DNA of 64,000 bases from assembly GCA_002840685.1 (NCBI GenBank), contig PHBU01000022.1, positions 1 to 64,000 of the forward strand, read 5' to 3'. Positions within the stretch are counted from its first letter, which is position 1. Each line of letters begins with the position of its first letter. Position numbers and translations under genes: made by a program. The stretch comes from Chloroflexi bacterium HGW-Chloroflexi-6 (GTDB taxonomy: Bacteria > Chloroflexota > Anaerolineae > Anaerolineales > Villigracilaceae). Shown here piece after piece: positions 1 through 7,753 of the stretch. The notes beneath the pieces are model-generated. The model saw only the letters and a list, made by a program, of their open reading frames with translations, was not told where the DNA came from and did no database searches.

Positions 1-1045
1 CAACCTCTGGCTGGCTGATGCCGGATTCACCGGTGGCGGCGTGGTCGATCGCGGCAACATCGCCATCGGCAATACCCTCAACGACCGCATCTACCAGACC
101 GAGCGCTGGGGCATGTCCGCCTTCGCCCGGACGGTGCCCAACGGCAGCTACCAGGTCAACCTGCATTTTGCCGAAACCTACGCCGGCATCACCGCCGCCG
201 GGCAGCGCGTTTTCAGCGCCAACGTTGAGGGTACGACGATCGCCAATATCGATATCTTCGCCCAGGCTGGCGGCAAGAACATTGCTCTGATCAAAACCGC
301 CAACGTGGTTGTCACCGATGGACAGTTGAACATCGCGTTTACAGCCAGCGTCAACAACCCTGAGATCAATGGCATCGAGATCATCCCCAGCGGATCCAGC
401 GCGACGAACACACCCGGACCGAGTCCCACCTCCACCGGTGGCGGTCTCCCTTTCAACGATACGGTTTATCAGGGCGGCGCGCAGGAGATCCCCGGGGTTG
501 TAGATTTTGAGTATTACGATTTCGGTGGCGAGGGTGTGGCCTACCACGATATGGATAACGCCAACAGCGGAAGCTGCGGCTTAAACCCTTGCAATGGCAG
601 CTACCTCAACGAATTCCGCAAAAACGAATCGGCAGACACCTCGTACGTCAAATTCGGTAACAACCCGCCGATTGACGACAGCATTTACAGCCTTGTGACG
701 CAAGTCCCCAACGAGCTCTACCTGGGCTGGACTGTTCCAGGCGAATGGACCAATTACACCGTGGATGTGCAGCAGGCCGGCCTGTATTCGATCAACATCA
801 TGTACACCAAGCCTCAACCGGGCACGCTCTCGTTCTCGGTCAACGGCGTGAACCTGACCGGAAATATCGACCTGCCTTTGACCTTCAACGCCGCCGATAC
901 GCTGGACTGGCGCAACTGGCACCATTGGAACAAGGTAAACGATGCCGGCCAGATCCGCCTCGAGGCTGGCGTTCAGGTGTTGACGCTCAACATCGGCTTC
1001 AACGGGAACTTCGACTATGCTGAATTTGTGTATGTAGGCCCGTAA
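1..1045 (+). CDS. Secreted malectin-domain / carbohydrate-binding protein (5' end missing)
   Basis: C-terminal part of a larger extracellular protein; the reading frame is open to the left edge, so the start is outside the window. The first visible residues (NLWLADAGFTGG) begin a malectin-like domain that runs to about residue 125 and includes YQTERWG and VNLHFAET, typical of carbohydrate-binding malectin folds. A Thr/Pro/Ser linker (TNTPGPSPTSTGGG) leads to a second beta-sandwich of about 190 residues with FGGEGVAYHDMD, as in CBM6-like modules. No catalytic domain is visible; it could lie upstream. Inferred role: polysaccharide or glycoconjugate binding at the cell surface. A strong hairpin terminator follows. 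Confidence 0.75.
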   Translation, partial: NLWLADAGFTGGGVVDRGNIAIGNTLNDRIYQTERWGMSAFARTVPNGSYQVNLHFAETYAGITAAGQRVFSANVEGTTIANIDIFAQAGGKNIALIKTANVVVTDGQLNIAFTASVNNPEINGIEIIPSGSSATNTPGPSPTSTGGGLPFNDTVYQGGAQEIPGVVDFEYYDFGGEGVAYHDMDNANSGSCGLNPCNGSYLNEFRKNESADTSYVKFGNNPPIDDSIYSLVTQVPNELYLGWTVPGEWTNYTVDVQQAGLYSINIMYTKPQPGTLSFSVNGVNLTGNIDLPLTFNAADTLDWRNWHHWNKVNDAGQIRLEAGVQVLTLNIGFNGNFDYAEFVYVGP

Positions 1046-1140
1046 AATATCCATTCTTAATATTTCAAGCAGGGCGACCGGCGAGAATATCCCTGTTGCC
1101 CTGCATGATGCAGTATTAAGCAGAAAAGAATGATTGCGCA

Positions 1141-1192
1141 ACCAAAGAGTCCCGCAGATCCTTATTTGCAAGGATTTGCGGGACTCTTTGGT
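1141..1192. terminator. Bidirectional hairpin terminator
   Basis: Inverted repeat with 23-nt arms (1141-1163 and 1170-1192), one non-Watson-Crick position and a 6-nt loop. It lies between the plus-strand malectin gene and the 3' end of the minus-strand copper operon, so it probably serves both. Confidence 0.85.
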
Positions 1193-1214
1193 ATTGAAGA
1201 AGACGAGTGTGCCT

Positions 1215-1418
1215 TTAACTGATCTGGTAACCCTTTTTCACCACTTCGGCCAGAATCTGGGATTCTGAAACCACTTTTTCATCAAATTCAACGGTCATCA
1301 ACCCTTTGTGATAACTGGCAGTGATTTCTTTAATACCGGGCAGTTTATCCTCGATCGATTCAAGGATCATGGCGCAGTTGGGGCATTCCATATTTTGGAT
1401 GGTGTAAGTTTTTTTCAT
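1215..1418 (-). CDS. Heavy-metal-associated (HMA) domain protein
   Basis: A 67-residue single-domain ferredoxin-like metal-binding protein. The metal site is MECPNC near residue 10, matching the MxCxxC motif of copper chaperones of the CopZ/Atx1 type. It is the last gene of the minus-strand copper operon, 3 bases after the TauE/SafE-cupredoxin gene. The family passes Cu(I) between partners by ligand exchange; a role in delivering metal to or from the adjacent membrane protein is inferred. It is distinct from the CopZ-like protein encoded near csoR, which has SCGHC instead of CPNC. A promoter-distal second chaperone is unusual. Confidence 0.85.
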   Translation of the reverse strand: MKKTYTIQNMECPNCAMILESIEDKLPGIKEITASYHKGLMTVEFDEKVVSESQILAEVVKKGYQIS

Positions 1419-1421
1419 AGC

Positions 1422-2486
1422 TTATTCAAAAATAATCTGGCCAGTATACATACCCATTGAACAGGTGAAGGGTATGACCGTGCCAGCCGGCTGGGGTGGA
1501 ATTTCCACGGTTTGTTGTCCGGTCGCCGGGAGCAAGGTGTAGTATTTCAAGGCAGGGATAACAAAGTCGCGGGCACAGGAGTAAGTTTCATTGGTAACGA
1601 GGGTCAGCTGGATGGTCTCATTGGCAGAGGCTTTCAGCGTGGATGGGAAATATCCGCGATCTTCAACGCTGAGGGTCAGGATATTGCTGCCGACAGCAGG
1701 AAGTGCGTCAACGGTAGGCACGCTCTCAGTAACGGGAAACAGGCTGCGGGAGAGATTGCTCAGAGAGTAGGGCGAACCCAACAGATTAAGAGCACTGTCG
1801 AAGGTTAAAAAACCCAAAATCAGCACAACAACCGCCACAAATTTCATGAAATAACCTTCAAGGCGTGACCCGATCTGGGTGGCAAAATACGCCACCGCAA
1901 AAAAGACCGGGCTGGTGCCCAACGTAAAGGCAAACATCAGCGCCGCTGCGTTAAAGGGATCGCCTGTGCCGAGTGCAGTAGCCATCATGGCCTGCGTCAC
2001 GCCGCACGGGATGAAAACTGTCAGCGCGCCCAGGAAAAGCGGGGTGGCCGTATCCGTGCCTTTGGCCGTCCGACGGATGTAGCGGGTGATGAATTTGGGC
2101 GGCTCAATAGCGAAGTAGCGGAAGATCGGGTGAACGTTAAGCATCCGCAAGCCGTTACCGATCATAAAAATGGCAATCGCGATCATTAGCAAGGCGCGGG
2201 TGATCGGATCGAAGGTCAGGAACGAGCCAAGCCAGCCGAGCAGCGCGCCAAGCAAAGTGTAGGCAACCAATTTGGCGACCAGGAACAGCAAGATCGGCAG
2301 GGCGGTGTTGGGGCGCGCCGCCGCGACAGGCCGCCTGCCTTTTTTCGTGGGAGCGGGCACTGCGTTGAGCAGATCGCGCTCGATCTGGGTTGCGAGCGAG
2401 GAAGCAAGCAGGCCGCCCTGCACCGCCAGGCATGAAAGTCCGCCAGTGGTCAGGCCGGTGATAAAGGCGAGCATGAGTTCGTTCAT
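1422..2486 (-). CDS. TauE/SafE-type membrane protein fused to a cupredoxin-like domain
   Basis: 354 residues. The N-terminal ~240 residues form a multi-pass domain of the sulfite exporter TauE/SafE and UreH/DsbD_2-like superfamily, recognisable from the N-terminal TGLTTGGLSCLAVQGG and from FIPCGVTQAMMATALGTGD in the middle. After the last membrane segment comes a ~90-residue cupredoxin-like domain ending in FTCSMGMYTGQI; the C..M residues resemble mononuclear copper ligands. The start codon abuts the stop of the upstream lipoprotein gene, so translation is probably coupled. Context (CsoR, CopZ, CopA, HMA) points to copper trafficking across or at the membrane. Transport direction and substrate are not shown by the sequence. 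Confidence 0.8.
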   Translation of the reverse strand: MNELMLAFITGLTTGGLSCLAVQGGLLASSLATQIERDLLNAVPAPTKKGRRPVAAARPNTALPILLFLVAKLVAYTLLGALLGWLGSFLTFDPITRALLMIAIAIFMIGNGLRMLNVHPIFRYFAIEPPKFITRYIRRTAKGTDTATPLFLGALTVFIPCGVTQAMMATALGTGDPFNAAALMFAFTLGTSPVFFAVAYFATQIGSRLEGYFMKFVAVVVLILGFLTFDSALNLLGSPYSLSNLSRSLFPVTESVPTVDALPAVGSNILTLSVEDRGYFPSTLKASANETIQLTLVTNETYSCARDFVIPALKYYTLLPATGQQTVEIPPQPAGTVIPFTCSMGMYTGQIIFE

Positions 2487-3005
2487 TTAGCGTTTCCCGC
2501 CGTCCCAGACGACGAAGGGCATATTGATAACAACACCGGGCTGGGCAATGGTCACTTCACCGGCTTCTTGCGCGGCCAGGATTTCTGCGACAGAGGTCAG
2601 CATGCGCGCTTTGGCGGGATCGGTCCAACTTACCACGTTCAGGCGGCGCAGCGGAGAGTAACCCTGCGAGCCGGGCGGATTATCGAAGACATCCGCCTGA
2701 AAACCGAGAGGACCCATACCTTCGGGGCCATTGTCAAAAACATAAACGTTGGCCAAAACTTCATCCGGGATCTGCGCCAGGGCCGGGACGTGCAGCACCG
2801 GCGAGCTCATCATCTCGGTCAGCAGGTTGGCAATATCGGGGTCGGAGGCTTCAGTATGGATAAAGTAGATTTCTTTGCCATCCGCAAAGGCTTTGCCTGC
2901 CGGAAGCAGGGCGGTCGGCATTTCTTCGGCAGGTGCGGCCGGAGCGCAGGCCGCCAGAATGGTAACGAGAAAAATACTAATGATGAGCAAGCGGGATAGT
3001 TTCAT
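2487..3005 (-). CDS. Conserved lipoprotein of the copper operon (DUF7482-like)
   Basis: 172 residues starting MKLSRLL; this ATG has a GGAGA ribosome site 6 bases upstream, better than an ATG seven codons earlier. The signal peptide ends in the lipobox LAAC, so the protein should be lipid-anchored outside the membrane. The mature part has conserved-looking blocks VYVFDNG, GYSPLRRLNVV and VVINMPFVVWDGG, which I recall from a family called DUF7482 in extracellular proteins; the function is unknown. Several Met and His residues (TEMMSSPVLHV) could bind metal, but this is speculation. It lies between copA and the TauE-cupredoxin gene, so a copper-related extracytoplasmic role is likely. Confidence 0.7.
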   Translation of the reverse strand: MKLSRLLIISIFLVTILAACAPAAPAEEMPTALLPAGKAFADGKEIYFIHTEASDPDIANLLTEMMSSPVLHVPALAQIPDEVLANVYVFDNGPEGMGPLGFQADVFDNPPGSQGYSPLRRLNVVSWTDPAKARMLTSVAEILAAQEAGEVTIAQPGVVINMPFVVWDGGKR

Positions 3006-3040
3006 TATATGTCTCCAGATAAACAAAAGAATAATTGGCG

Positions 3041-3073
3041 TAGTAGGGGCAAAGCATTGCTTCGCCCCTACTA
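3041..3073. repeat. Near-perfect palindrome between copA and the lipoprotein gene
   Basis: 16-nt arms (3041-3056 and 3058-3073) around a single-base centre with one mismatch; the core is GTAGGGGC...GCCCCTAC. It resembles dispersed intergenic palindromes of many environmental bacteria. In the copper operon mRNA it would form a hairpin just after copA and could tune downstream expression. Confidence 0.7.
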
Positions 3074-3080
3074 CATGAAA

Positions 3081-5570
3081 TCATTTGATTTTTGCGCCGC
3101 GCAAGCGGAGCGAGTTGGATACGACAAAGACACTGCTAAAGGCCATCGCTCCGGCGGCAAGCATCGGGTTGAGCAAGCCCAGGATCGCGGCAGGGATCAG
3201 GATGACGTTGTAGAAAAACGCCCAGAACAGGTTCTGCTTGATCGTGCCAAGCGTTTGGCGCGAAAGGCGGATGGCACGCGCCACCCCGCGCAGATCACCG
3301 CTCATCAGGGTTACGGGAGCCGCCGCCATGGCAACATCCGTGCCAGTGCCGATCGCGAGCCCGACATCGGCCTGGGCCAGCGCGGGAGCATCGTTGACGC
3401 CGTCGCCAACCATGGCAACCACGTTCTTCGTGCCCTGCAAACGTTTGATCTCGGCAGACTTGCCATCCGGCAGCACTTCAGCGATGACTTCATCCACGCC
3501 GACCTGTTTGGCAATGGCTTCGGCAGTTTTCTGGTTGTCGCCGGTCAGCATGACCACTTTCAACCCAAGGCTGCGCAGATCAGCGATCGCCTCGATCGAG
3601 CCGTCTTTGATCGTGTCGGCGACGGCGATGATGCCCGCCACCTGCCCATCCACGGCAACCAGCATGGCAGTTTTCGCTTCCGCTTGCAAACGAGACAGGT
3701 CAGCTCCAAGGCCGCCCATCGGGTAGCCGCGCTTTTCCATCATACGCAGGTTGCCGACCGAGACCTTGTGTCCATCCACCTCTGCTTCAACGCCATGACC
3801 GGCTTCAGCGGCGAACCCGGCTGGCTCGACAAGAGTCAGGCCGCGGGTGGTCGCTTCCGCCCAAATGGCTTCGCCCAGAGGATGTTCCGAGCCCTTTTCA
3901 ACCGAGGCCGCCAGGGTCAGGATCCAATTTTCAGTGCCCAATGCTTTGGGGCCGGGAGCCAAAAACTGATCACTGATCACAATATCTGTCACCGCCGGTT
4001 GGCCTTTCGTGATCGTGCCGGTTTTATCGAGCACCACAACTGAAACCTTGCCGGCACGTTCCAACGCCTCGCTATTACGGAAGAGCACGCCCATCTCAGC
4101 GCTTTTACCGGTACCGACCATGACTGCCGTTGGCGTTGCCAGGCCCATGGCGCACGGGCAGGCGATCACCAGCACCGCGACCATATTGATCAGGGCGCGG
4201 GTAAAGGCATCGTTATCGGCGTTGATCGGGATGGCCGGGCCAAAAAAGTACCAGCCAACGAAGGTCAGCGCGGCGATGACAATCACCACCGGCACAAACA
4301 CACCCGAAACCTGGTCGGCCAGCTTTTGGATAGGCGCTTTGCTGCCCTGGGCTTCCTCGACCAGGCGCACAATTTGGGCCAGCGCGGTCTCTTTGCCAAC
4401 CTTAGTGGCTTCAAACTTGAGCATACCCTGCTTGTTGATGGTTGCGCCGATCAGCGCCTCGCCAGGTTTCTTTTCGACGGGCAGAGACTCGCCCGTCAGC
4501 ATGGATTCATCGACGGAACTGCGCCCTTCGACCACCACACCATCGACAGGGATCTTCTCTCCGGGGCGGACGATGACAACGTCCCCCACCCGCACATCGT
4601 CTACCGCTATTTCGGCCTCGACTCCGTCTCGAATAACTCTGGCGGTCTTGGCGCGCAGGCCCATCAGTTTTTTGATGGCCTCGGAGGTGCGCCCTTTGGC
4701 GCGCGCTTCGAGGTATTTGCCCAGCTTGATCAGCGTGATAATGACCGCAGCCGTCTCAAAGTAAACGTGCCCGCCAAGTAAGCCAAGCGTGATTGGCAGC
4801 GAGTAAAAATACGCGGCGGAGGAACCCAGCGCGATCAGCACATCCATGTTGGCCGAGAGATTACGAATGGCTTTGAAAGCGCCAACATAATATTGCCAGC
4901 CAACATAAAACTGGACCGGTGTGGCCAGGGCGAGCAAAACCCAGTTAAACCACCACTGGGCTTCAAGCATCCCATCCATGTGTGGGGTGCGGCTGGTGTA
5001 AACAAAATCGGGCAGCAGCCCAAAATCCTTGCTCATCGAGAGCAAGAAGAGCGGGATGGTGAAAATCAAACCGATAATGAGCAACCGGCGCTGGGAATCG
5101 ATTTCGTGCTGGCGGGCAAGGGCTTCGGCATCTTCGGCGTCGCCGCCCAATTCAAGGGCTTCAAACCCGGCAGCGCTGACCGCCCGGCGAATTTCAACCT
5201 GCGTGATGATAGTCGGAACATATTTGACACGCGCTTTTTCGGTGGTAAAGGTCACCTGCGCCTCAAGCACGCCCTCCAGTTTGGCCAGGGCTTTCTCGAG
5301 ACGGCGGGCATCGTTGTCGTCAGCCAGGCGCTTGATCACCAGGTCGGCTTCGCCGGTGGCGACACCGTATCCGGCGCGTTCAACGCGGGCGATGAGTTCG
5401 GTCAGCCCCAGCTTGGCGGAATCAAACTCGACAGCGGCGCGTTCACTTGAAAGGTTGACCGAGGCTGCATCAACGCCATCTAGCTTTTTCAGGTTGCGTT
5501 CCACCGCCGCAACACAATTGGCGCAGGTCATACCGGTAATAGGTAAAGTAAGGTTTTTCGTTTGAGTCAT
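3081..5570 (-). CDS. copA: Copper-translocating P1B-type ATPase
   Basis: 829 residues from the ATG chosen here (a GTG five codons upstream has no better support). Exports Cu(I) from the cytoplasm using ATP. Domains: N-terminal HMA with GMTCANC (Cys16, Cys19); a second HMA-like fold at about 75-140 that has lost CxxC; membrane segments; actuator TGES; the CPC metal site (Cys471, Cys473); phosphorylation motif DKTGT (Asp515); SEHPLGEA; and hinge GDGVNDAPALAQADVG. All catalytic motifs are intact and length is normal for CopA. It is third in the CsoR-controlled operon, after csoR and copZ. Cu(I) over Ag(I) specificity is inferred from CPC and context. Confidence 0.95.
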   Translation of the reverse strand: MTQTKNLTLPITGMTCANCVAAVERNLKKLDGVDAASVNLSSERAAVEFDSAKLGLTELIARVERAGYGVATGEADLVIKRLADDNDARRLEKALAKLEGVLEAQVTFTTEKARVKYVPTIITQVEIRRAVSAAGFEALELGGDAEDAEALARQHEIDSQRRLLIIGLIFTIPLFLLSMSKDFGLLPDFVYTSRTPHMDGMLEAQWWFNWVLLALATPVQFYVGWQYYVGAFKAIRNLSANMDVLIALGSSAAYFYSLPITLGLLGGHVYFETAAVIITLIKLGKYLEARAKGRTSEAIKKLMGLRAKTARVIRDGVEAEIAVDDVRVGDVVIVRPGEKIPVDGVVVEGRSSVDESMLTGESLPVEKKPGEALIGATINKQGMLKFEATKVGKETALAQIVRLVEEAQGSKAPIQKLADQVSGVFVPVVIVIAALTFVGWYFFGPAIPINADNDAFTRALINMVAVLVIACPCAMGLATPTAVMVGTGKSAEMGVLFRNSEALERAGKVSVVVLDKTGTITKGQPAVTDIVISDQFLAPGPKALGTENWILTLAASVEKGSEHPLGEAIWAEATTRGLTLVEPAGFAAEAGHGVEAEVDGHKVSVGNLRMMEKRGYPMGGLGADLSRLQAEAKTAMLVAVDGQVAGIIAVADTIKDGSIEAIADLRSLGLKVVMLTGDNQKTAEAIAKQVGVDEVIAEVLPDGKSAEIKRLQGTKNVVAMVGDGVNDAPALAQADVGLAIGTGTDVAMAAAPVTLMSGDLRGVARAIRLSRQTLGTIKQNLFWAFFYNVILIPAAILGLLNPMLAAGAMAFSSVFVVSNSLRLRGAKIK

Positions 5571-5592
5571 ATTGTCAGGTCTCACGTTTCAG

Positions 5593-5640
5593 GTGCGAAG
5601 TGTCAGGAAGAAACCCGCCTGACACCCGACACTTCGGCAC
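5593..5640. repeat. Imperfect intergenic inverted repeat upstream of copA
   Basis: GTGCGAAG-TGTCAGG (5593-5607) pairs with CCTGACA and CTTCGGCAC (5618-5640), with unpaired bases between the two stem blocks. It sits in the short space between copZ and copA. It may be a dispersed repeat or an mRNA-processing hairpin; no function can be read from the sequence. Confidence 0.5.
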
Positions 5641-5648
5641 TTTATAAA

Positions 5649-5864
5649 CTACAAAGCAAAACCAACGGCCGGGTAGTTGATCTCAGCCAGCAGGGCTTTG
5701 ATCTTGTCCTCGGTCGCAGGGGCATCGAAGACAATTTCAACAGCCTTGGTGCCGGCATCGGCTTTGACAGACTGAATGCCTGATAATTCAGCAACTTCAT
5801 TCTGGATGGTGTTGACACAATGTCCGCAAGAAATATTGGGAACGGAAAGTTTGATGGTGGTCAT
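5649..5864 (-). CDS. copZ: CopZ-like copper chaperone
   Basis: 71 residues starting MTTIKLSVPN; an AGGAG site lies just upstream of this ATG, so the longer frame is not used. Single HMA domain with ISCGHC near residues 10-15 (CxxC metal site); the family binds Cu(I) and hands it to CopA or to the CsoR sensor. Placed between csoR and copA, the usual arrangement. The His within the CxxC spacer (CGHC) is frequent in copper chaperones of this lineage. Assignment is by motif and context; nickel or zinc binding is not excluded. Confidence 0.88.
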   Translation of the reverse strand: MTTIKLSVPNISCGHCVNTIQNEVAELSGIQSVKADAGTKAVEIVFDAPATEDKIKALLAEINYPAVGFAL

Positions 5865-5931
5865 GAGAGAAACTCCTTTGTGAATAGTGAATGAGAATAG
5901 AGACTGGCAATTACTGCTCGCCAATTACTGA

Positions 5932-6198
5932 TTAAACCTTGTTTGCCATCTCAAAAACTTCGCTGATCTCCGTTAGAACGCGCTCGCGCTCTTTCGGATC
6001 TTCGCCCTGGATGGCAGTAATGACACAGGAATTTAGGTGGTCTTCCAAAATTTGCGCGCTGACTTTATTCAACGCAGCTTGCACCGCCTGGATCTGGCGG
6101 ATCAGGTCGATGCAATAGGCATCTTCTTCGGCCATACGCACAACGCCTTTTAAGTGGCCTTCAGCAGATTTCAAGCGTTTCAGAGTTGCAGCTTCCAT
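5932..6198 (-). CDS. csoR: CsoR-family metal-sensing repressor
   Basis: 88 residues, all-helical DUF156/CsoR family. The Cu(I) ligand set is intact: Cys29, His54 and Cys58 (C...HxxxC). These match the C-H-C triad of Mycobacterium CsoR, and His54 argues for copper rather than the formaldehyde sensor FrmR or persulfide sensor CstR. The ATG at 6198 follows an AAAGGA ribosome site; the open frame extends upstream but has no support there. It is the first gene of the copper operon and lies directly downstream of a G/C-tract inverted repeat that overlaps the predicted transcript start. Apo-CsoR represses; Cu(I) binding releases DNA. Confidence 0.92.
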   Translation of the reverse strand: MEAATLKRLKSAEGHLKGVVRMAEEDAYCIDLIRQIQAVQAALNKVSAQILEDHLNSCVITAIQGEDPKERERVLTEISEVFEMANKV

Positions 6199-6209
6199 TT
6201 TATCCTTTC

Positions 6210-6235
6210 TACCCCCCCCAGGGGGGTAGGGGTAT
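6210..6235. promoter_or_regulatory. Probable CsoR operator
   Basis: TACCCCCC (6210-6217), 3-nt centre, GGGGGGTA (6221-6228), followed by GGGGTATA. G/C-tract palindromes flanked by TA are the known binding pattern of CsoR. The site spans the predicted start of the csoR transcript and ends just before the csoR ribosome site. Confidence 0.8.
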
Positions 6236-6241
6236 ATCGTT

Positions 6242-6270
6242 ATTCTAGCGAGTTGCAGTAAATTTGTCAA
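6242..6270 (-). promoter_or_regulatory. Near-consensus promoter of the csoR-copZ-copA operon
   Basis: On the minus strand TTGACA (6265-6270), 17-base spacer, TAGAAT (6242-6247). The predicted start near 6235 falls at the edge of the G/C-tract operator. Confidence 0.85.
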
Positions 6271-6281
6271 TAGCAAATGTT

Positions 6282-6309
6282 TTGATTTTTCATCTTTTTC
6301 GGGTATAGT
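6282..6309 (+). promoter_or_regulatory. Candidate promoter of the histidine kinase gene
   Basis: TTGATT (6282-6287), 16-base spacer, TATAGT (6304-6309), 37 bases before the start codon. It is back-to-back with the csoR promoter but about 50 bases from the CsoR operator, so copper control of this gene is uncertain. Confidence 0.55.
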
Positions 6310-6346
6310 TTTTAATATCATCAGCATAATCACAACGGGAAAAACA

Positions 6347-7678
6347 ATGAAAAATATTCTTTCATGGCTGAGATCACCCCACTTCAAAGATGAAGATGAT
6401 GATAAACGTGCGGCAACCCTCTACCCCATCATCCAAGTGATGGTTGTAATTTACATCGTACTGAGTATCTTCACCGGCCTCAAACAGCAATTCATTCAGT
6501 TTTACATACTCCAGTTGATCGGCGTGACACTGATACTCAACCTGTTCCTGGTCCGCCGCAAAAAGTTCAAAATCCCCGGCTACATCATTCCAACTTCTCT
6601 CCTATTGGGAGTAACCATTGTCATTTTTAACGGGCAAGGGGTACACGATGTCGCCATGCTCAGCTTCCCGATGATCATTGCGCTTTCGGGCTTGTTGATC
6701 GGCAAAGGCGCAGCAATTTACTCGGCCATCGGCGGAGTTGCCTGCGTAGCAATTCTGATCCACGCCGAGATGAACAACCTGCTTTCCAGCGATTTTCAGT
6801 CATACACAGATTACGGCGATCTGCTCATCATTGGCACACTCCTGATCGCAACAGCTGCGGTCGTTTACACAACGATGGATATTATTTCCAAACATTTAAT
6901 CGAGTTAAAGCGCCTGAACGATGAACTGGAAGAGAGGGTGGCCGAGCGGACTGTAGAACTTGAAAACACCAATAAAGATCTGGAATCGTTCGCTTATTCA
7001 ATCTCACATGATCTGCGCGCCCCTTTACGCAGCATCGGTGGCTACTCGCATATCTTGCTCGATGATTTTTCGGAAAGCCTGGATGAGGCTGGCAAACATT
7101 ACTTGCAAAACATTTACGAGAACGTCAAACAGATGAATACACTGATCGACGAAATTCTCGCGCTTTCGCGAACCGGAAGACAGGAGCTTGAACCACGAAA
7201 TCTCTCATCGCAAGAGCTGAAGGAAATGCTGCAAGGCATTCTCAACGGATTAATTGCCCTCGAAGAAGTGCGCCAGGTGGAAATTACCTTAGGCGATCTG
7301 CCAGACTGTTTCGCAGACCCTGTATTGCTCAAACAGGCCTACGTTAACCTGCTCTCGAATGCCTTCAAATTTACCCGACATTGCCCCAAGGCTCAGATCG
7401 AGATCGGCTGCCAGCTCGAGGATAAGCTGCCTGTTTATTATGTCCACGACAATGGAGCCGGATTTGATATGGCCTACGCTGATAAATTGTTTGGGGTTTT
7501 TCAGCGACTACATCGGCAGGATGAATACGAGGGCACCGGGGTTGGACTGGCAATTGTCCACCGCATTATCACCCGGCATAACGGGAAAATATGGGCAACA
7601 TCAGCGCCCAACCAGGGCGCAACCTTTTACTTTACCCTCAACATGAATAAGACCCGCCCGCGCGCCAAACTGGAATAG
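6347..7678 (+). CDS. Membrane sensor histidine kinase (orphan)
   Basis: 443 residues. The N-terminal ~190 residues contain about five or six hydrophobic segments with no recognisable extracellular sensor domain. A short coiled coil with ELEERVAERTVELE follows, then the HisKA dimerisation domain with SISHDLRAPLRS (His is the phospho-acceptor) and a HATPase_c domain with the N box NLLSNAFKF, G1 VHDNGAGFDM and G2 GTGVGLAIVHRI. The phytochrome/PAS-kinase-type H-box suggests family HWE-unrelated class I. No response regulator is adjacent, so the partner is unknown. It is transcribed divergently from csoR; a link to metal stress is possible but only positional. Confidence 0.88.
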   Translation: MKNILSWLRSPHFKDEDDDKRAATLYPIIQVMVVIYIVLSIFTGLKQQFIQFYILQLIGVTLILNLFLVRRKKFKIPGYIIPTSLLLGVTIVIFNGQGVHDVAMLSFPMIIALSGLLIGKGAAIYSAIGGVACVAILIHAEMNNLLSSDFQSYTDYGDLLIIGTLLIATAAVVYTTMDIISKHLIELKRLNDELEERVAERTVELENTNKDLESFAYSISHDLRAPLRSIGGYSHILLDDFSESLDEAGKHYLQNIYENVKQMNTLIDEILALSRTGRQELEPRNLSSQELKEMLQGILNGLIALEEVRQVEITLGDLPDCFADPVLLKQAYVNLLSNAFKFTRHCPKAQIEIGCQLEDKLPVYYVHDNGAGFDMAYADKLFGVFQRLHRQDEYEGTGVGLAIVHRIITRHNGKIWATSAPNQGATFYFTLNMNKTRPRAKLE

Positions 7679-7705
7679 GATCAAAGCAAAAGACAGGAAG
7701 CTTCT

Positions 7706-7735
7706 TTGACTATTTGGGGTTAAAATGGCTATATA
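7706..7735 (+). promoter_or_regulatory. Candidate promoter of degV
   Basis: TTGACT (7706-7711), 18-base spacer, TATATA (7730-7735). A TTGGAGGA ribosome site follows before the ATG. Confidence 0.6.
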
Positions 7736-7753
7736 TTTATTGGAGGATGCGTT

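Noticed and set aside
3009..4043. 344-residue open frame antisense to copA
   Set aside because: Composition rich in Arg/His/Gln and no motif; copA is certain.
5932..6387. Longer CsoR start at 6387
   Set aside because: It would run through the operator and promoter; the ATG at 6198 has a ribosome site and begins at the family N-terminus.
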